A stretch of 64,000 nt of DNA from Nitrospiraceae bacterium (GTDB taxonomy: Bacteria; Nitrospirota; Nitrospiria; Nitrospirales; Nitrospiraceae), in contig SHZW01000005.1 of assembly GCA_009692155.1 (NCBI GenBank), forward strand, positions 1 through 64,000, in the 5' to 3' direction. This document shows positions 7,677 through 16,309 of this stretch, piece after piece. The position numbers were made by a program, and so were the translations under genes. The first letter of the stretch is position 1. Every line of letters begins with the position of its first letter. A model generated the notes under the pieces. The model was not told where the DNA came from and ran no database searches. It saw nothing but the letters and a program-made list of their open reading frames with translations.

Positions 7677-10037
7677 CTATCCTTGCGCCTCGAGCCCCGT
7701 GCCCCGTGCCTGCGCGGTGACCGCCACGCCGTTCCCGAACGCGAAGCGCGGCCGGACGATGCAGAGCACGGCGGGCAGGAGCGCGATGGCAGACAGGCAG
7801 CTCACGGCCATCGCCACGGCAACCAGGAATCCCAGTCTCGTGTGCATCCCAAAGCCGGTGAACATCAGGATCGAATAGCCCAGCCCGACTGCCAGGGCCA
7901 CGTAGATGACGGCCTTGCCCGCCGTCGCCAGGGCCACGCGCAGGGCCTCATCGCAGGCACCGTGCTTCTGGATCTCCTCCCGCAGCCGGTAGATCAGGTA
8001 AATCGCGTAGTCCGCGCCGACGCCCACGGCCATGGCGGAGACCGCCGCGGTGCCGATGTCCAGCCGGATGCCGGTCAACCCCATCACACCGAAGTTGGCG
8101 AGCACCGCCAGGCTGAGCGGAATCAGCACCAGCAGGCCGGCCAGCGCGGAGCGGAGGACGAGCGACGAAATGATATAGATGCTCGCGGCGATCATGCCGA
8201 TGTTCAGCAGCTTCCCCTGCACCATCACCTCATTCAACGCCGCGCCCTGTGCCATGCCGCCGCCGATGCTGATCTTGTAGCCGGGTGGAAATTGTTTGGC
8301 GACGAAGGGGCGCAGGTCCGCGACGATCTCTTCGATGACGGCCGTGCTGTCGGTTTTCAAATAGGCCCAGATCACGGCGGACTTGTATTCATAATCCACG
8401 TAGGTATCGAAGTCGCCGGGGTCCCCGGACATGGAATAGAGCAGCAGGTATTGCGCGTTCAGTTCGCGCGTGTCAGGCAGCCGGTCCTCCTTCGGATCGT
8501 CGGCGTGCATGGCCTTGTTTATTTTCTTCATGAAATCGGCCAGCGACTGGGTCTTGCCGACGAGTTGGTATTTCTCCTGGAGGTGATTCTGGACCGCTTC
8601 CATCGCACGCAGCGCCGCGGGATTTTTGATTGAGTCTGCCTCCGGTCCCTCGATCAGCAGATACAACGTGTTCGTGCCGCCCATGCCGGCATTCAACGGC
8701 ACGTCGTCGGTCCGCACGATGCTGTCTTCTGAAAAATTGCCCTTCAGGCTGTTGTCCACGACCAGGATATGGATGCCACCCAGCAGCACCGCGATCAGCA
8801 GGGCCAGTGTGCCGAACAGCAAGCCCCACCGCTTGTTGACGATCACCTCGGCGATGCCGTTGGTGACGCGGTCCAGCCAGTCTTTGATTTTTTCACGCTC
8901 CGTTTCATAGCGTTTCGGTGCCGGGATGAACGAACGGAAAGCCGGGATGAAGGTCATCTCCAGAATGACGGCCGAGAGGATGCCGGTGGCCGTGAAAATG
9001 CCGAAGACTCTGATCGTCAGGGTCGGAAACGCCGTCAGGGACAGAAAGCTGGCGACGGCAATGCTCCCGGCCGTCAGCATGACGGGACCGATTTTCGACA
9101 GCGAGTCGATCACGGCCGCGGAACTGTCATGCAGCTTGCCGTACTCCTCGTAATAACGTTTCAGGATCTGCACCGAGTGCCCGGCGGCGACCGCCATGAT
9201 GAGGATCGGCGTGGTGGCGTTGAAGGTGTCGATGGGCACATTGAGCATGCCCATCAGGCCCAATCCCCAGATGACGCTCATCAGCGCCGTGATCACAGGG
9301 ATGAGCATGCCCTGGAACGAGCGGAACGACAGGTACAGGATGCCCATGATGATGGCCAGCGAGATGAAGAACAGGAATGCCATGCGTTGGGAGTAGATCT
9401 CCAGCCACGCGAGGTTGATCGAGATCCCGCCGAGATACATCTTGACGCTGTCGTCGCGCTCCTTGTTGATGATGGCGTCGATCTGGTTCTTGATCGGCGT
9501 GTAGCCGCGAAAATCCTTTCCGGATTTGAAGTCCGCGATGATCGTCGCCATCTTCCCGTCCCGGGACACGATCGAATTGATGTAGATGGGGTTGGCGTAG
9601 ACGGCTTTTTTGAGTTTTGCGATTTCCGCCGGTGTCTGCGGCACGGTCTCCATCAACTGGCGGACCTGCATGCCTTCTTCGGTGCCGACGATGTCCTTGG
9701 CCTTGCGGGCCGCCAGACTGATCACGTTGCTGCGGATCACGCCGGGGATGTCCAGGACGCCGTCGGTGATCCGCTGAATCTTCTCCAGCACCTTCGGCTG
9801 GAAAACGTCGCCGGACGTGCTCTTCACGCCGATCACGACGATGTTCCGGCCGCCGAAGACCCGCTCGATCTCGTTGCTGGCGATGACATAGGGATGTTCC
9901 TGGGGAAGATTGTCGTTGGGGTCCACGACGACCCGCAGATTACCGATCTTGCTGCCGAAGAACACGGAGATCGCCACGGCGGCCAGCATGACCACGATGC
10001 GGTACCGGACAATGAAGGTGACGTAACGACGTAACAC
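7677..10037 (-). CDS. RND superfamily (MMPL/SSD-type) transporter
   Basis: An inner-membrane permease of 786 residues with the short RND architecture: a first TM helix (MLRRYVTFIVRYRIVVMLAAV), a periplasmic loop, five TMs, then the same arrangement repeated, about 12 TMs in all. The conserved GADYAIYLIYRLREE and VAAGHSVQILKRYYEEYG lie in the TM4 regions. This class (MmpL, HpnN, sterol-sensing-like) moves lipids and hydrophobic molecules using the proton gradient. It starts with GTG behind AGGAGA. The last residues (RGTGLEAQG) are encoded by a CTCGAGCCCC-type repeat also found between genes. First gene of the triad operon. Confidence 0.9.
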   Translation of the reverse strand: MLRRYVTFIVRYRIVVMLAAVAISVFFGSKIGNLRVVVDPNDNLPQEHPYVIASNEIERVFGGRNIVVIGVKSTSGDVFQPKVLEKIQRITDGVLDIPGVIRSNVISLAARKAKDIVGTEEGMQVRQLMETVPQTPAEIAKLKKAVYANPIYINSIVSRDGKMATIIADFKSGKDFRGYTPIKNQIDAIINKERDDSVKMYLGGISINLAWLEIYSQRMAFLFFISLAIIMGILYLSFRSFQGMLIPVITALMSVIWGLGLMGMLNVPIDTFNATTPILIMAVAAGHSVQILKRYYEEYGKLHDSSAAVIDSLSKIGPVMLTAGSIAVASFLSLTAFPTLTIRVFGIFTATGILSAVILEMTFIPAFRSFIPAPKRYETEREKIKDWLDRVTNGIAEVIVNKRWGLLFGTLALLIAVLLGGIHILVVDNSLKGNFSEDSIVRTDDVPLNAGMGGTNTLYLLIEGPEADSIKNPAALRAMEAVQNHLQEKYQLVGKTQSLADFMKKINKAMHADDPKEDRLPDTRELNAQYLLLYSMSGDPGDFDTYVDYEYKSAVIWAYLKTDSTAVIEEIVADLRPFVAKQFPPGYKISIGGGMAQGAALNEVMVQGKLLNIGMIAASIYIISSLVLRSALAGLLVLIPLSLAVLANFGVMGLTGIRLDIGTAAVSAMAVGVGADYAIYLIYRLREEIQKHGACDEALRVALATAGKAVIYVALAVGLGYSILMFTGFGMHTRLGFLVAVAMAVSCLSAIALLPAVLCIVRPRFAFGNGVAVTAQARGTGLEAQG

Positions 10038-10180
10038 AGTGTTCTCCTGTACTAGAGCCTTAGAGACGTGTGCTGGGAAAAGGATTCGCAGCCGCGGAAG
10101 ACGACGGCAGAATAACGTATGGAATACGGTGGGTCAACCGTCGCTTGCCTTCATCCTTCTCGCCGCCGTATGCTCCGGCG

Positions 10181-10522
10181 ATGGCGCAGCCGGCTTTGTC
10201 AGATCCTCTTCACACGCTCCGTGAGGAATTCCGGCGTCATTTAGAGGTCTTCTACGCCCGGCTCAAGCTGGCGCCGCCCTATCACAGCGTGGAGAAAGCG
10301 ATCGTGCAGTTGACCGCCGCGCTCAAGGCGATGACGCCGGAGGAGCGGGCGCGTCTCGCCGGCGATTCCGCCGGCCGCTGGGATCAGTATCGGAAGGCCT
10401 TCGTCGAATCAGGACTGAACCAGAAACACCGCGGCATCATCGCCGGCCTGGTCAAATCAGGGCAGACGGGCGATCTGCCCAAAGAGTACGATCATTTCTT
10501 ATCGCTTTTTACGTCCAACTGA
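10181..10522 (+). CDS. Hypothetical protein
   Basis: A soluble, mostly helical protein of about 113 residues starting at the ATG in the middle of the longer ORF (MAQPALSDPLHTLREEF). The segment AALKAMTPEERARLAGDSAGRWDQYRKAFVES is strongly charged. I do not recognise a family. Its 3' end overlaps the convergent membrane-protein gene by about 30 bp, which is unusual and means one of the two ends may be misjudged. Confidence 0.55.
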   Translation: MAQPALSDPLHTLREEFRRHLEVFYARLKLAPPYHSVEKAIVQLTAALKAMTPEERARLAGDSAGRWDQYRKAFVESGLNQKHRGIIAGLVKSGQTGDLPKEYDHFLSLFTSN

Positions 10523-11157
10523 GGCGGCAGGCTCTCGCCCGCCAGGACGGCTCGCAGTTCCTGGTACACCTGCATCAGCCGGTGGTCTTCCAGCCGGTAG
10601 GCCAGCGAGACCGTCACCAGGCCGAATACCAGCACCAGCAGCCCCACGGCGGTGACGCCCAGGACGAGCAACAGGCTGCCGAGCGAGAACACGTCATCGC
10701 CGGCCAGAAAACGGACGACGAAGGCTAGCGTCCCGATGCTGACGACCGCAAACCAGAGGAGCGTCAGCAAGGCCGATGACCAGGGCATCAGCTTGACGCA
10801 GTGAAGATGCATCGTTCCGTCATGCTCCTGCACCGTGATCGTTCCCTTCAGAGGCCATGCGGTGCGGAATCGTGATGAAAATTGGCCGGGTTGCGGGCGA
10901 AGCAGAATACGGCGCTCGTCGGGAAAGAATCGCACGACGCCGTGATCCAGCGACAGGAGGCCGTTTGAATCGAACCGGGATGCCGGCGTCCATTTCGATT
11001 CAACCGGGAGGGTGTCTTCCGCGCGCGCGATGGGGCAGCCGTAGCGACTGGCCGACGCGTTCGACCGTGAGAACCACCACCAGTCGCCGCCGACCAAGGC
11101 GACGAACAGACACCCTGCGAAGAGCCCTGCCAGCAGCATGGGGCGGTACGATAGCAC
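10492..11157 (-). CDS. Hypothetical membrane protein
   Basis: A protein of 221 residues with an N-terminal TM anchor (MLLAGLFAGCLFVALVGG), a periplasmic segment of about 90 residues, and two further TM helices (LLTLLWFAVVSIGTLAFVV and LLLVLGVTAVGLLVLVFGLV). The tail is charged and cytoplasmic. No family recognised. It could start at the second methionine (MLLAGLF). It converges on the gene to its left. Confidence 0.65.
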   Translation of the reverse strand: MLSYRPMLLAGLFAGCLFVALVGGDWWWFSRSNASASRYGCPIARAEDTLPVESKWTPASRFDSNGLLSLDHGVVRFFPDERRILLRPQPGQFSSRFRTAWPLKGTITVQEHDGTMHLHCVKLMPWSSALLTLLWFAVVSIGTLAFVVRFLAGDDVFSLGSLLLVLGVTAVGLLVLVFGLVTVSLAYRLEDHRLMQVYQELRAVLAGESLPPQLDVKSDKK

Positions 11158-11164
11158 ACCTCAG

Positions 11165-11265
11165 CAAGTATGATCTGGTGAAGTGCTGAAGTAGCAAAGT
11201 CGCAATCTGTTTTCTCTTCACCTCATCAAATCACCCAATTGCCAATTCAATACTTTCATCAAGAC
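11165..11265. repeat. Short GGTGAAGT/TTCACC intergenic repeat
   Basis: Strings such as ATCTGGTGAAGTG on the left face TCTTCACCTCATCAAATCACC on the right, an imperfect inverted repeat similar in wording to the one at about 35195-35280. It lies between divergent genes; no promoter is obvious inside it. Confidence 0.4.
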
Positions 11266-11333
11266 AGGTTGACTCTCGGAGGCCATTTCGCTAGATTAGG
11301 CGCGCTTTTTATTCAGGTGGGGGGCTGTTCGAT

Positions 11334-11987
11334 ATGGATTTAAAAAAAGTCGAGCGCGTCTATTCGAACTACGCATCGTTCTACGACCACATTTTCGGCA
11401 AAGTATTTCATGAGGGCCGCGAGTCGGCCGTCCGCAACCTGAACGTCCCGCCCGGCGAGCGCATCCTGGAAGTCGGCGTCGGCACCGGCCTTTCCCTGCC
11501 GCTCTACCCGGCTCATTGCCGCGTGACGGGGATTGATCTCTCCTCCGGCATGCTGGACAAGGCGCGGGAGCGGGCCGCTGCGCAGCGGCTCTCGCACGTC
11601 GAGCTGCACCAAATGGACGCGGGCAACATGAAATTCCAGGACGACAGCTTCGACACCGTCGTGGCCGCCTATGTCGTCACCGCGGTGCCGGACTATCGCA
11701 AGGTGATGGCCGAAATGATCCGGGTCTGCCGGACCGGCGGGCGGATCATCCTGCTCAATCACTTCAGCAACGGCAACAAGCTGATCGCCGCCGTCGAAAA
11801 GGCGATCTCTCCGCTCTGCAAGCACATCGGGTTCCGAACCGATCTCTCGCTCAATCATGTGCTGGAAGGCACGTCGCTGCAGGTGGCCAAGAAGGAAATG
11901 GTCAACCCGTTGCGGTTCTGGCATCTGGTCGAGTGCGTCAATCAGAAAAACGGGCCGAAGAACGGCTCCCATCCTTCATCGCACTAA
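11334..11987 (+). CDS. Class I SAM-dependent methyltransferase (PmtA-like)
   Basis: A methyltransferase of 217 residues. SAM-binding motif I is ILEVGVGTGLSLPLYP, followed by the acidic GIDLSSGML, DAGNMKFQDDSFDTVVA and motif IV. The start MDLKKVERVYSNYASFYDHIFG and the closing HFSNGNKLIA pattern resemble bacterial phosphatidylethanolamine N-methyltransferase of the Rhodobacter PmtA type, so phosphatidylcholine synthesis is plausible. Substrate assignment is inference. It stands alone and is followed by a GACTTT palindromic repeat that separates it from a convergent gene. Confidence 0.82.
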   Translation: MDLKKVERVYSNYASFYDHIFGKVFHEGRESAVRNLNVPPGERILEVGVGTGLSLPLYPAHCRVTGIDLSSGMLDKARERAAAQRLSHVELHQMDAGNMKFQDDSFDTVVAAYVVTAVPDYRKVMAEMIRVCRTGGRIILLNHFSNGNKLIAAVEKAISPLCKHIGFRTDLSLNHVLEGTSLQVAKKEMVNPLRFWHLVECVNQKNGPKNGSHPSSH

Positions 11988-11988
11988 C

Positions 11989-12070
11989 GAATCGTCAAAA
12001 GTCCGTCAAGTCCGAAAGTCTATAAAGTCCTGGTGACTTGAAGACTTTGCGACTTTAAGACTTGATGACG
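11989..12070. repeat. GACTTT/AAGTC palindromic intergenic repeat, copy B
   Basis: AAAGTCCGTCAAGTCC faces GACTTTGCGACTTTAAGACT around a short centre. It sits exactly between two converging genes, a position where it could also end transcription. Confidence 0.8.
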
Positions 12071-12082
12071 TTCCAAGCTCTG

Positions 12083-12934
12083 TTACGGATTCAATTCGTC
12101 AAACGTAGCGGTGCGCCCAGGATTCGGCTCGCCCAGCCATTCGTCCTGTTCCATGACCTGGTTGCCGGACAGACAGGTGCCGGAGAAGTTGCGGGCGATG
12201 ATATCGGCGAGCACGACCAGCAGGCGGCCCATGCCGTTTTCGTGGGGATCGATCGCGCGAAGGGTGATGCCGAAATCACAGCCGTCCAGCCGGCCGTAGG
12301 TCTGGACGTGCAAGCCGGTGGGAGGGGCGGACTCCCGGCCCGACGCCGGAATCAGGTAGCCTTCCCAGCGCAGCGTTGGGTGCGGGCGTGTCGTGCGCTT
12401 CACCGCCCGCCACGAGCACGGCAGTCCGGCGCGGTCCAAATGCGCGAGCAGCCACTCGACGGGCGGCAGCACGCCGGTCCGGGCTTGAAAGGTCCACTCG
12501 GACATGCCGGCGCGGATCGGCCGGGCGTGGCCAGGCCTGGACACTTCGTCCAATTCGGCCTCGTCGCAAACCACGTAAAATTCCCCGCGCGGGTCGAACC
12601 AGAAGCGCAGACGTCCGCCGGCGGCTTCGGCGTGGATCGTGTGAATGTCCGAGCAATCGGCGCCCTCCTGCTCGAAAATTGAAAAATCGGTGACCCCGCG
12701 CATCGTGAGTCTCGCCACGCGCGTAACGGCGTACAGACCTTCGGGGCCGCGCGCGACGACTTCGTAGCGGATGACGGCGGTCAGGTTCGTGCCGGCGACG
12801 ACCTCGCGCCCCGAGGATTCGTCAAACATGCGCTGCTTGCGGACGTGCAGCTCGTTGATCTGGCCGCCATGAAACGCATGCGAATGGTCCAGGAGCCAGG
12901 CCAGATCGTCGGAGTTTTTAATGCGGCGAAGCAT
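12083..12934 (-). CDS. Conserved hypothetical protein
   Basis: A soluble protein of about 283 residues, no family recognised. The likely start is the internal methionine (MLRRIKNSDDLAWLL); the extra N-terminal 67 residues of the ORF track are Arg/Ser-rich and look like read-through of a non-coding leader. The middle part (FWFDPRGEFYVVCDEAEL) and the C-terminal GRLDGCDFGITLRAIDP alternate strands and loops. A beta-rich fold is likely. No neighbours give a clue to its role. Confidence 0.65.
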   Translation of the reverse strand: MLRRIKNSDDLAWLLDHSHAFHGGQINELHVRKQRMFDESSGREVVAGTNLTAVIRYEVVARGPEGLYAVTRVARLTMRGVTDFSIFEQEGADCSDIHTIHAEAAGGRLRFWFDPRGEFYVVCDEAELDEVSRPGHARPIRAGMSEWTFQARTGVLPPVEWLLAHLDRAGLPCSWRAVKRTTRPHPTLRWEGYLIPASGRESAPPTGLHVQTYGRLDGCDFGITLRAIDPHENGMGRLLVVLADIIARNFSGTCLSGNQVMEQDEWLGEPNPGRTATFDELNP

Positions 12935-13086
12935 GGGTTTATTGTAGGGAAGCTCCCCGGCCGGTGCCAGCCCTCTCATGCTTCCCACGCTTTTTGAAAA
13001 TGAGCGAAAACTTGACAGGCGGGGTGAGCGTTGTTCTCGAACGCGACCGGCAAGGAAGGGACGCAGGACTCTTCGAGCTGACCGGA

Positions 13087-13743
13087 TTACTGTCCGTGTC
13101 GGGTTGACGACAGAGGCCCGCGCGGCGGGTGACACTCCTGTCTGGCGCCGGGCTCATAACGAACCTGTCCGGAGCCGAGATCGAAGATGAACAATCCGCC
13201 CAGCGCCTCCCCGACGTACACGCGGGCCTGCTCCTTCGGATCGACGAATCCCCACGGCCGGCAGCGCCAATGGCGCGACGAGACCGATGCGGAAATCTTG
13301 CTCAGCTTGTCTGCCGGGTAGAGCTCCTCGAGTTCGTAACTGCGAACCAGCCGGCCGTCGTCACCGTAGATCGCGACGGTTTTTCCGTAGCCCAGATTGT
13401 GCCAGTTGTCGAAGGTGAGGAACGCGCCGGTGTTCGACACGAGGACATCCACCGGCGCGATGGGATTCGCCAGCGCGATCTCCTTCACGAGCGCGTACGA
13501 TTTGTCCGGTTGCAGCCGGTAGAGCCATCCCGAAGCAGGAGCCCCTTTCTGGGCACCGGCGAAACCAACGGTGCCTCCCAGGTTAGTGCCCGGCACGATG
13601 CGGACGAAGAACTTCCCGGAATCGCTGAAAATGGAAACCGGTTGCTCCGCCGGCCAGTCATCCGCCCACGCCAACGGAAGAAGCGCCGATGCCGCAATCA
13701 GCACCACCGGCCACGAGAGAATGCTGAAGGCCTGTCGTGTCAT
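13087..13743 (-). CDS. Secreted hypothetical protein
   Basis: A protein of 218 residues with a signal peptide (LSWPVVLIAASALLPLAWAD). The mature part (SIFSDSGKFFVRIVPG, GAFLTFDNWHNLGYGKTVAIYGDDGRLVRSY) resembles a fragment of a beta-propeller-like secreted protein, but I cannot name the family. It lies 16 bp downstream of the next gene on the same strand and is probably co-transcribed with it. Confidence 0.65.
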   Translation of the reverse strand: MTRQAFSILSWPVVLIAASALLPLAWADDWPAEQPVSIFSDSGKFFVRIVPGTNLGGTVGFAGAQKGAPASGWLYRLQPDKSYALVKEIALANPIAPVDVLVSNTGAFLTFDNWHNLGYGKTVAIYGDDGRLVRSYELEELYPADKLSKISASVSSRHWRCRPWGFVDPKEQARVYVGEALGGLFIFDLGSGQVRYEPGARQECHPPRGPLSSTRHGQ

Positions 13744-13759
13744 AGAGATTCCACGCTCG

Positions 13760-14389
13760 CTACCGGATTTCTGACGAGACTTCCACCCACAGCAGGCAGT
13801 CGTAGGGGACTCGTTTATTGGGATACGCAGCTCCGCGTTTCCACCTGGTCACCATGTCGCGGGAGGGAATGAGGACCTTCTCAACGCTGATATGGGCGAG
13901 TTTTACTCCGCTCAATAATTCCCGCAGCGTCTCGCTCTTCAAGAGCAGGCGGGCGACGAATACGTTTTCGTTCCCCCGCACCGGCTTACCGGCTGAGAGG
14001 TTCCATTCCTTGGCCTGGCGGGCCGTCGAGGACAGCTCCTTCGACATCCCCGGCAACTCGAGCAGGCGTCCGAGGAAGATGCGGACCGTTTCCTTGCCTT
14101 GTTTCTGGAACGGAGCCGCGTTTTGCATGACCCGGCCGAACGCGTCCGCATAGGCCTCGACCGATGGAATGCACGGAGTCTTTGTTTTATTCTGAATCTG
14201 AAAGACGCGAAGATGATAGGTCGAACGGTCTTCCTCTTCCAGCACCACGGTGCAGGACTCCACCTGTGTTTTCCATGAGCCTGTGACGACGGCGGCATCT
14301 ACGGAGAGTGCCGGGATGCGGAGGATCAGCCACGCAGCAATGAGAAGTACGAGGAAGAGCCTTAACAGTGTGCGAGAGAAACCGTTCAT
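13760..14389 (-). CDS. Membrane-anchored or secreted hypothetical protein
   Basis: A protein of 209 residues when started at the ATG at 14389, whose ATGA overlaps the stop of the upstream L7/L12-like gene. A hydrophobic N-terminus (LLRLFLVLLIAAWLIL) is a signal anchor. The C-terminal half (LRELLSGVKLAHISVEKVLIP) reads as a beta-sandwich, somewhat like DUF3426/FxLYD-type periplasmic domains, which is only an impression. It forms a translationally coupled pair with the upstream gene. Confidence 0.65.
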   Translation of the reverse strand: MNGFSRTLLRLFLVLLIAAWLILRIPALSVDAAVVTGSWKTQVESCTVVLEEEDRSTYHLRVFQIQNKTKTPCIPSVEAYADAFGRVMQNAAPFQKQGKETVRIFLGRLLELPGMSKELSSTARQAKEWNLSAGKPVRGNENVFVARLLLKSETLRELLSGVKLAHISVEKVLIPSRDMVTRWKRGAAYPNKRVPYDCLLWVEVSSEIR

Positions 14390-14667
14390 TTTCCCTGCAT
14401 CACAAAGTATCCCGCCGCGGCGGCAAGCGCCAGGAAGATGACCAGCCACCGCACGAACCCCTGTCGCGCCTCCGCTTGCACAGCTTCCAACCGCCGCTGA
14501 AGATCGGGCCGGCTCTTGAGATACACGTCCACCAGGTCTTTCGATTCCTTCAGGCCGAGACCCCGGTCCAGGCGGACGATCTTGATCGCTTCGATGGTAT
14601 TCCCCTGCTCCAGCGCGGCGACCGCTGCCGGAGGGAACGCGGATGGTTGGGACGATTCAGTCATCAT
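14386..14667 (-). CDS. Small tail-anchored protein with an L7/L12 C-terminal-like segment
   Basis: A protein of 93 residues. Residues 20-50 (TIEAIKIVRLDRGLGLKESK) strongly resemble the helix-turn of ribosomal protein L7/L12's C-terminal domain (IKVVR...GLGLKEAKDLV). The C-terminus is a single TM helix (WLVIFLALAAAAGYFVM) with only three residues after it. So it looks like an L7/L12-fold module tethered to the membrane. The role is unknown; such domains appear in scattered small bacterial proteins. Its stop overlaps the start of the next gene. Confidence 0.65.
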   Translation of the reverse strand: MMTESSQPSAFPPAAVAALEQGNTIEAIKIVRLDRGLGLKESKDLVDVYLKSRPDLQRRLEAVQAEARQGFVRWLVIFLALAAAAGYFVMQGK

Positions 14668-14754
14668 GAGGTACGCACGGTAGCGTGATTCCGCTGCGCC
14701 GTCAATCGGTCTGATTGATTGCGGGCTTGGCCATGCGGTAGGCTAGCCCTTGAC

Positions 14755-14844
14755 CAAAGGTCTGAAAGTCCATCAAGCCATAAAGTCATCAAGTCGGGAA
14801 TCCCCTCCCGACTTTAAGACTTTCGGACTTTCGACTTTATGACG
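14755..14844. repeat. GACTTT/AAGTC palindromic intergenic repeat, copy C
   Basis: AAAGTCATCAAGTCGGGA faces TCCCGACTTTAAGACTTT around a short CCCC-containing loop, the best-formed hairpin of the family. It ends about 10 bp before the dapL ribosome site. Confidence 0.85.
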
Positions 14845-14868
14845 CGCGACTGAAAGGAGCACACTCGA

Positions 14869-16044
14869 ATGGCCGGATTTCCCATTAAGTACGCGACGCG
14901 GATCAAGACCCTGCCGCCCTATTTGTTTGCGGCGATCGACGAGATGAAGCAGAAAGCGATTGCGCGCGGGGTGGACATTATCAATCTGGGCATCGGCGAT
15001 CCGGACTTGCCGACACCAAAACCTATTATTGATGCGCTCAGCCGGGCGGCGGCCGATCCGAAGAATCATCAATATCCGTCGTATGAGGGGATGCTCTCGT
15101 TCCGGAAGGCCGTCGCCGATTGGTACAGGCGCCGGTTCAATGTCACGTTGGATCCGGCCTCCGAGGTGCTCACGCTGATCGGTTCGAAGGAAGGCATCGG
15201 CCACATTCCGCTGGCCTTTGTGGATCGCGGCGATGTGGTGCTGGTGCCGAGTCCCGGCTATCCGGTGTATCCCGTGGCAACCAGTTTTGCAGGCGGCAAG
15301 GCGCATCTCATGCCGTTGACGAAGAAAACCGGCTTCCTCCCCGATCTGAAGGCCATCCCGGCGCGCGTCGCAAAAAAAGCCAGGCTGATGTTCCTGAATT
15401 CGCCGAACAATCCGACGTCGGTCGTGATGAGCAAGGACTATTTCCAGCAGGCGATCGCCTTTGCGCAGAAATACAAGATCATCGTCTGCCACGACGCGGC
15501 CTATTCGGAAATTTTCTACGACGGCCGCCGCCCGGCGAGTTTTCTCGAAGTCGAGGGTGCGAAGGAAGTCGGCATCGAGTTCCATTCGCTCTCGAAGACC
15601 TACAACATGACCGGCTGGCGGATCGGGTTCGCCGTCGGCAACAAGCAGGTGCTGAACGGCCTGCTCAAGATCAAGAGCAACCTGGACTCCGGCTGTTTCC
15701 AGGCCGTGCAGGAAGCCGGTATTGCGGCGCTGCAATTGGACGAGTCGGTCACGGACGGCCTGCGGAAGATTTACCAGGAGCGGCGCGACGTGCTGGTGCC
15801 GGGCCTCAAACAACTCGGCCTGGAGGTGGACGCGCCTCCCGCCGCCTTCTATGTCTGGGTGAAGGTACCCAAGGGCTACAAGTCCGCCTCTTTCACTGCG
15901 CATCTGCTGGAGAAGGCAGGGATCGTGACCACGCCGGGCAACGGCTTCGGCGCGCCGGGAGAAGGCTATGTCCGCATGACAGTGTGTACGACGAAGGAAC
16001 GGCTGGCAGAGGCTGTTGAACGAATCAAGAAAGCGGGTTGGTAA
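14869..16044 (+). CDS. dapL: LL-diaminopimelate aminotransferase
   Basis: A fold-type I PLP aminotransferase of 391 residues. It converts tetrahydrodipicolinate plus glutamate directly to LL-diaminopimelate, bypassing the succinylase route. The PLP lysine is in FHSLSKTYNMTGWRIG; the phosphate-binding and substrate motifs NLGIGDPDLPTP, NSPNNPTS and the terminal arginine region GEGYVRMT are present. The assignment over a generic class I aminotransferase is supported by dapA, dapB, dapF and lysA in the same window and by the lack of dapC/dapD/dapE here. The start is fixed by AAAGGAGCACACTCG. Confidence 0.88.
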   Translation: MAGFPIKYATRIKTLPPYLFAAIDEMKQKAIARGVDIINLGIGDPDLPTPKPIIDALSRAAADPKNHQYPSYEGMLSFRKAVADWYRRRFNVTLDPASEVLTLIGSKEGIGHIPLAFVDRGDVVLVPSPGYPVYPVATSFAGGKAHLMPLTKKTGFLPDLKAIPARVAKKARLMFLNSPNNPTSVVMSKDYFQQAIAFAQKYKIIVCHDAAYSEIFYDGRRPASFLEVEGAKEVGIEFHSLSKTYNMTGWRIGFAVGNKQVLNGLLKIKSNLDSGCFQAVQEAGIAALQLDESVTDGLRKIYQERRDVLVPGLKQLGLEVDAPPAAFYVWVKVPKGYKSASFTAHLLEKAGIVTTPGNGFGAPGEGYVRMTVCTTKERLAEAVERIKKAGW

Positions 16045-16075
16045 GAGTAAAGGAAGGGCGGTCTGGTTGATCCCC

Positions 16076-16180
16076 GTGCTCGCGCAACGCGCGCGAATGA
16101 GGAGCGAGCGCGGCGTGCGGTCCGCCTTCCGTGCTCGCAGAACGCGCACACCACAGAAGGGTGCTCGTTCAATGCGCGCA
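16076..16180. repeat. Three copies of a GTGCTCG-N5-GCGC motif
   Basis: Motifs of about 19 nt start at 16076, 16131 and 16161 (GTGCTCGCGCAACGCGCGC, then variants with CAGAAC and TTCAATGC centres). They lie in the non-coding space between dapL and folK. No gene or function recognised. Confidence 0.5.
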
Positions 16181-16309
16181 GTCGAAGGCAGACCGGCCCG
16201 CCGCTCGAAAGAGAAAAGTGTGGGCGGGGACAGACCGCTGATGGGCCTGTCCATGCTCGGAAGGTTGCGCGACTTTCCCCTCGCCTCTAACGTTTAACGG
16301 GTACAGCTC

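Noticed and set aside
8769-10034. 421-residue plus-strand ORF, His/Asp/Arg-rich
   Set aside because: It is antisense to the RND gene, whose membrane topology and motifs are clear; GC-rich third positions create such shadow frames.
14755-14844. GACTTT units considered as a CRISPR array
   Set aside because: Units are 8-10 nt, palindromic and without unique spacers, and no cas genes are present.
14773-16254. 493-residue minus-strand ORF
   Set aside because: Antisense to dapL, which has all PLP motifs and a ribosome site.
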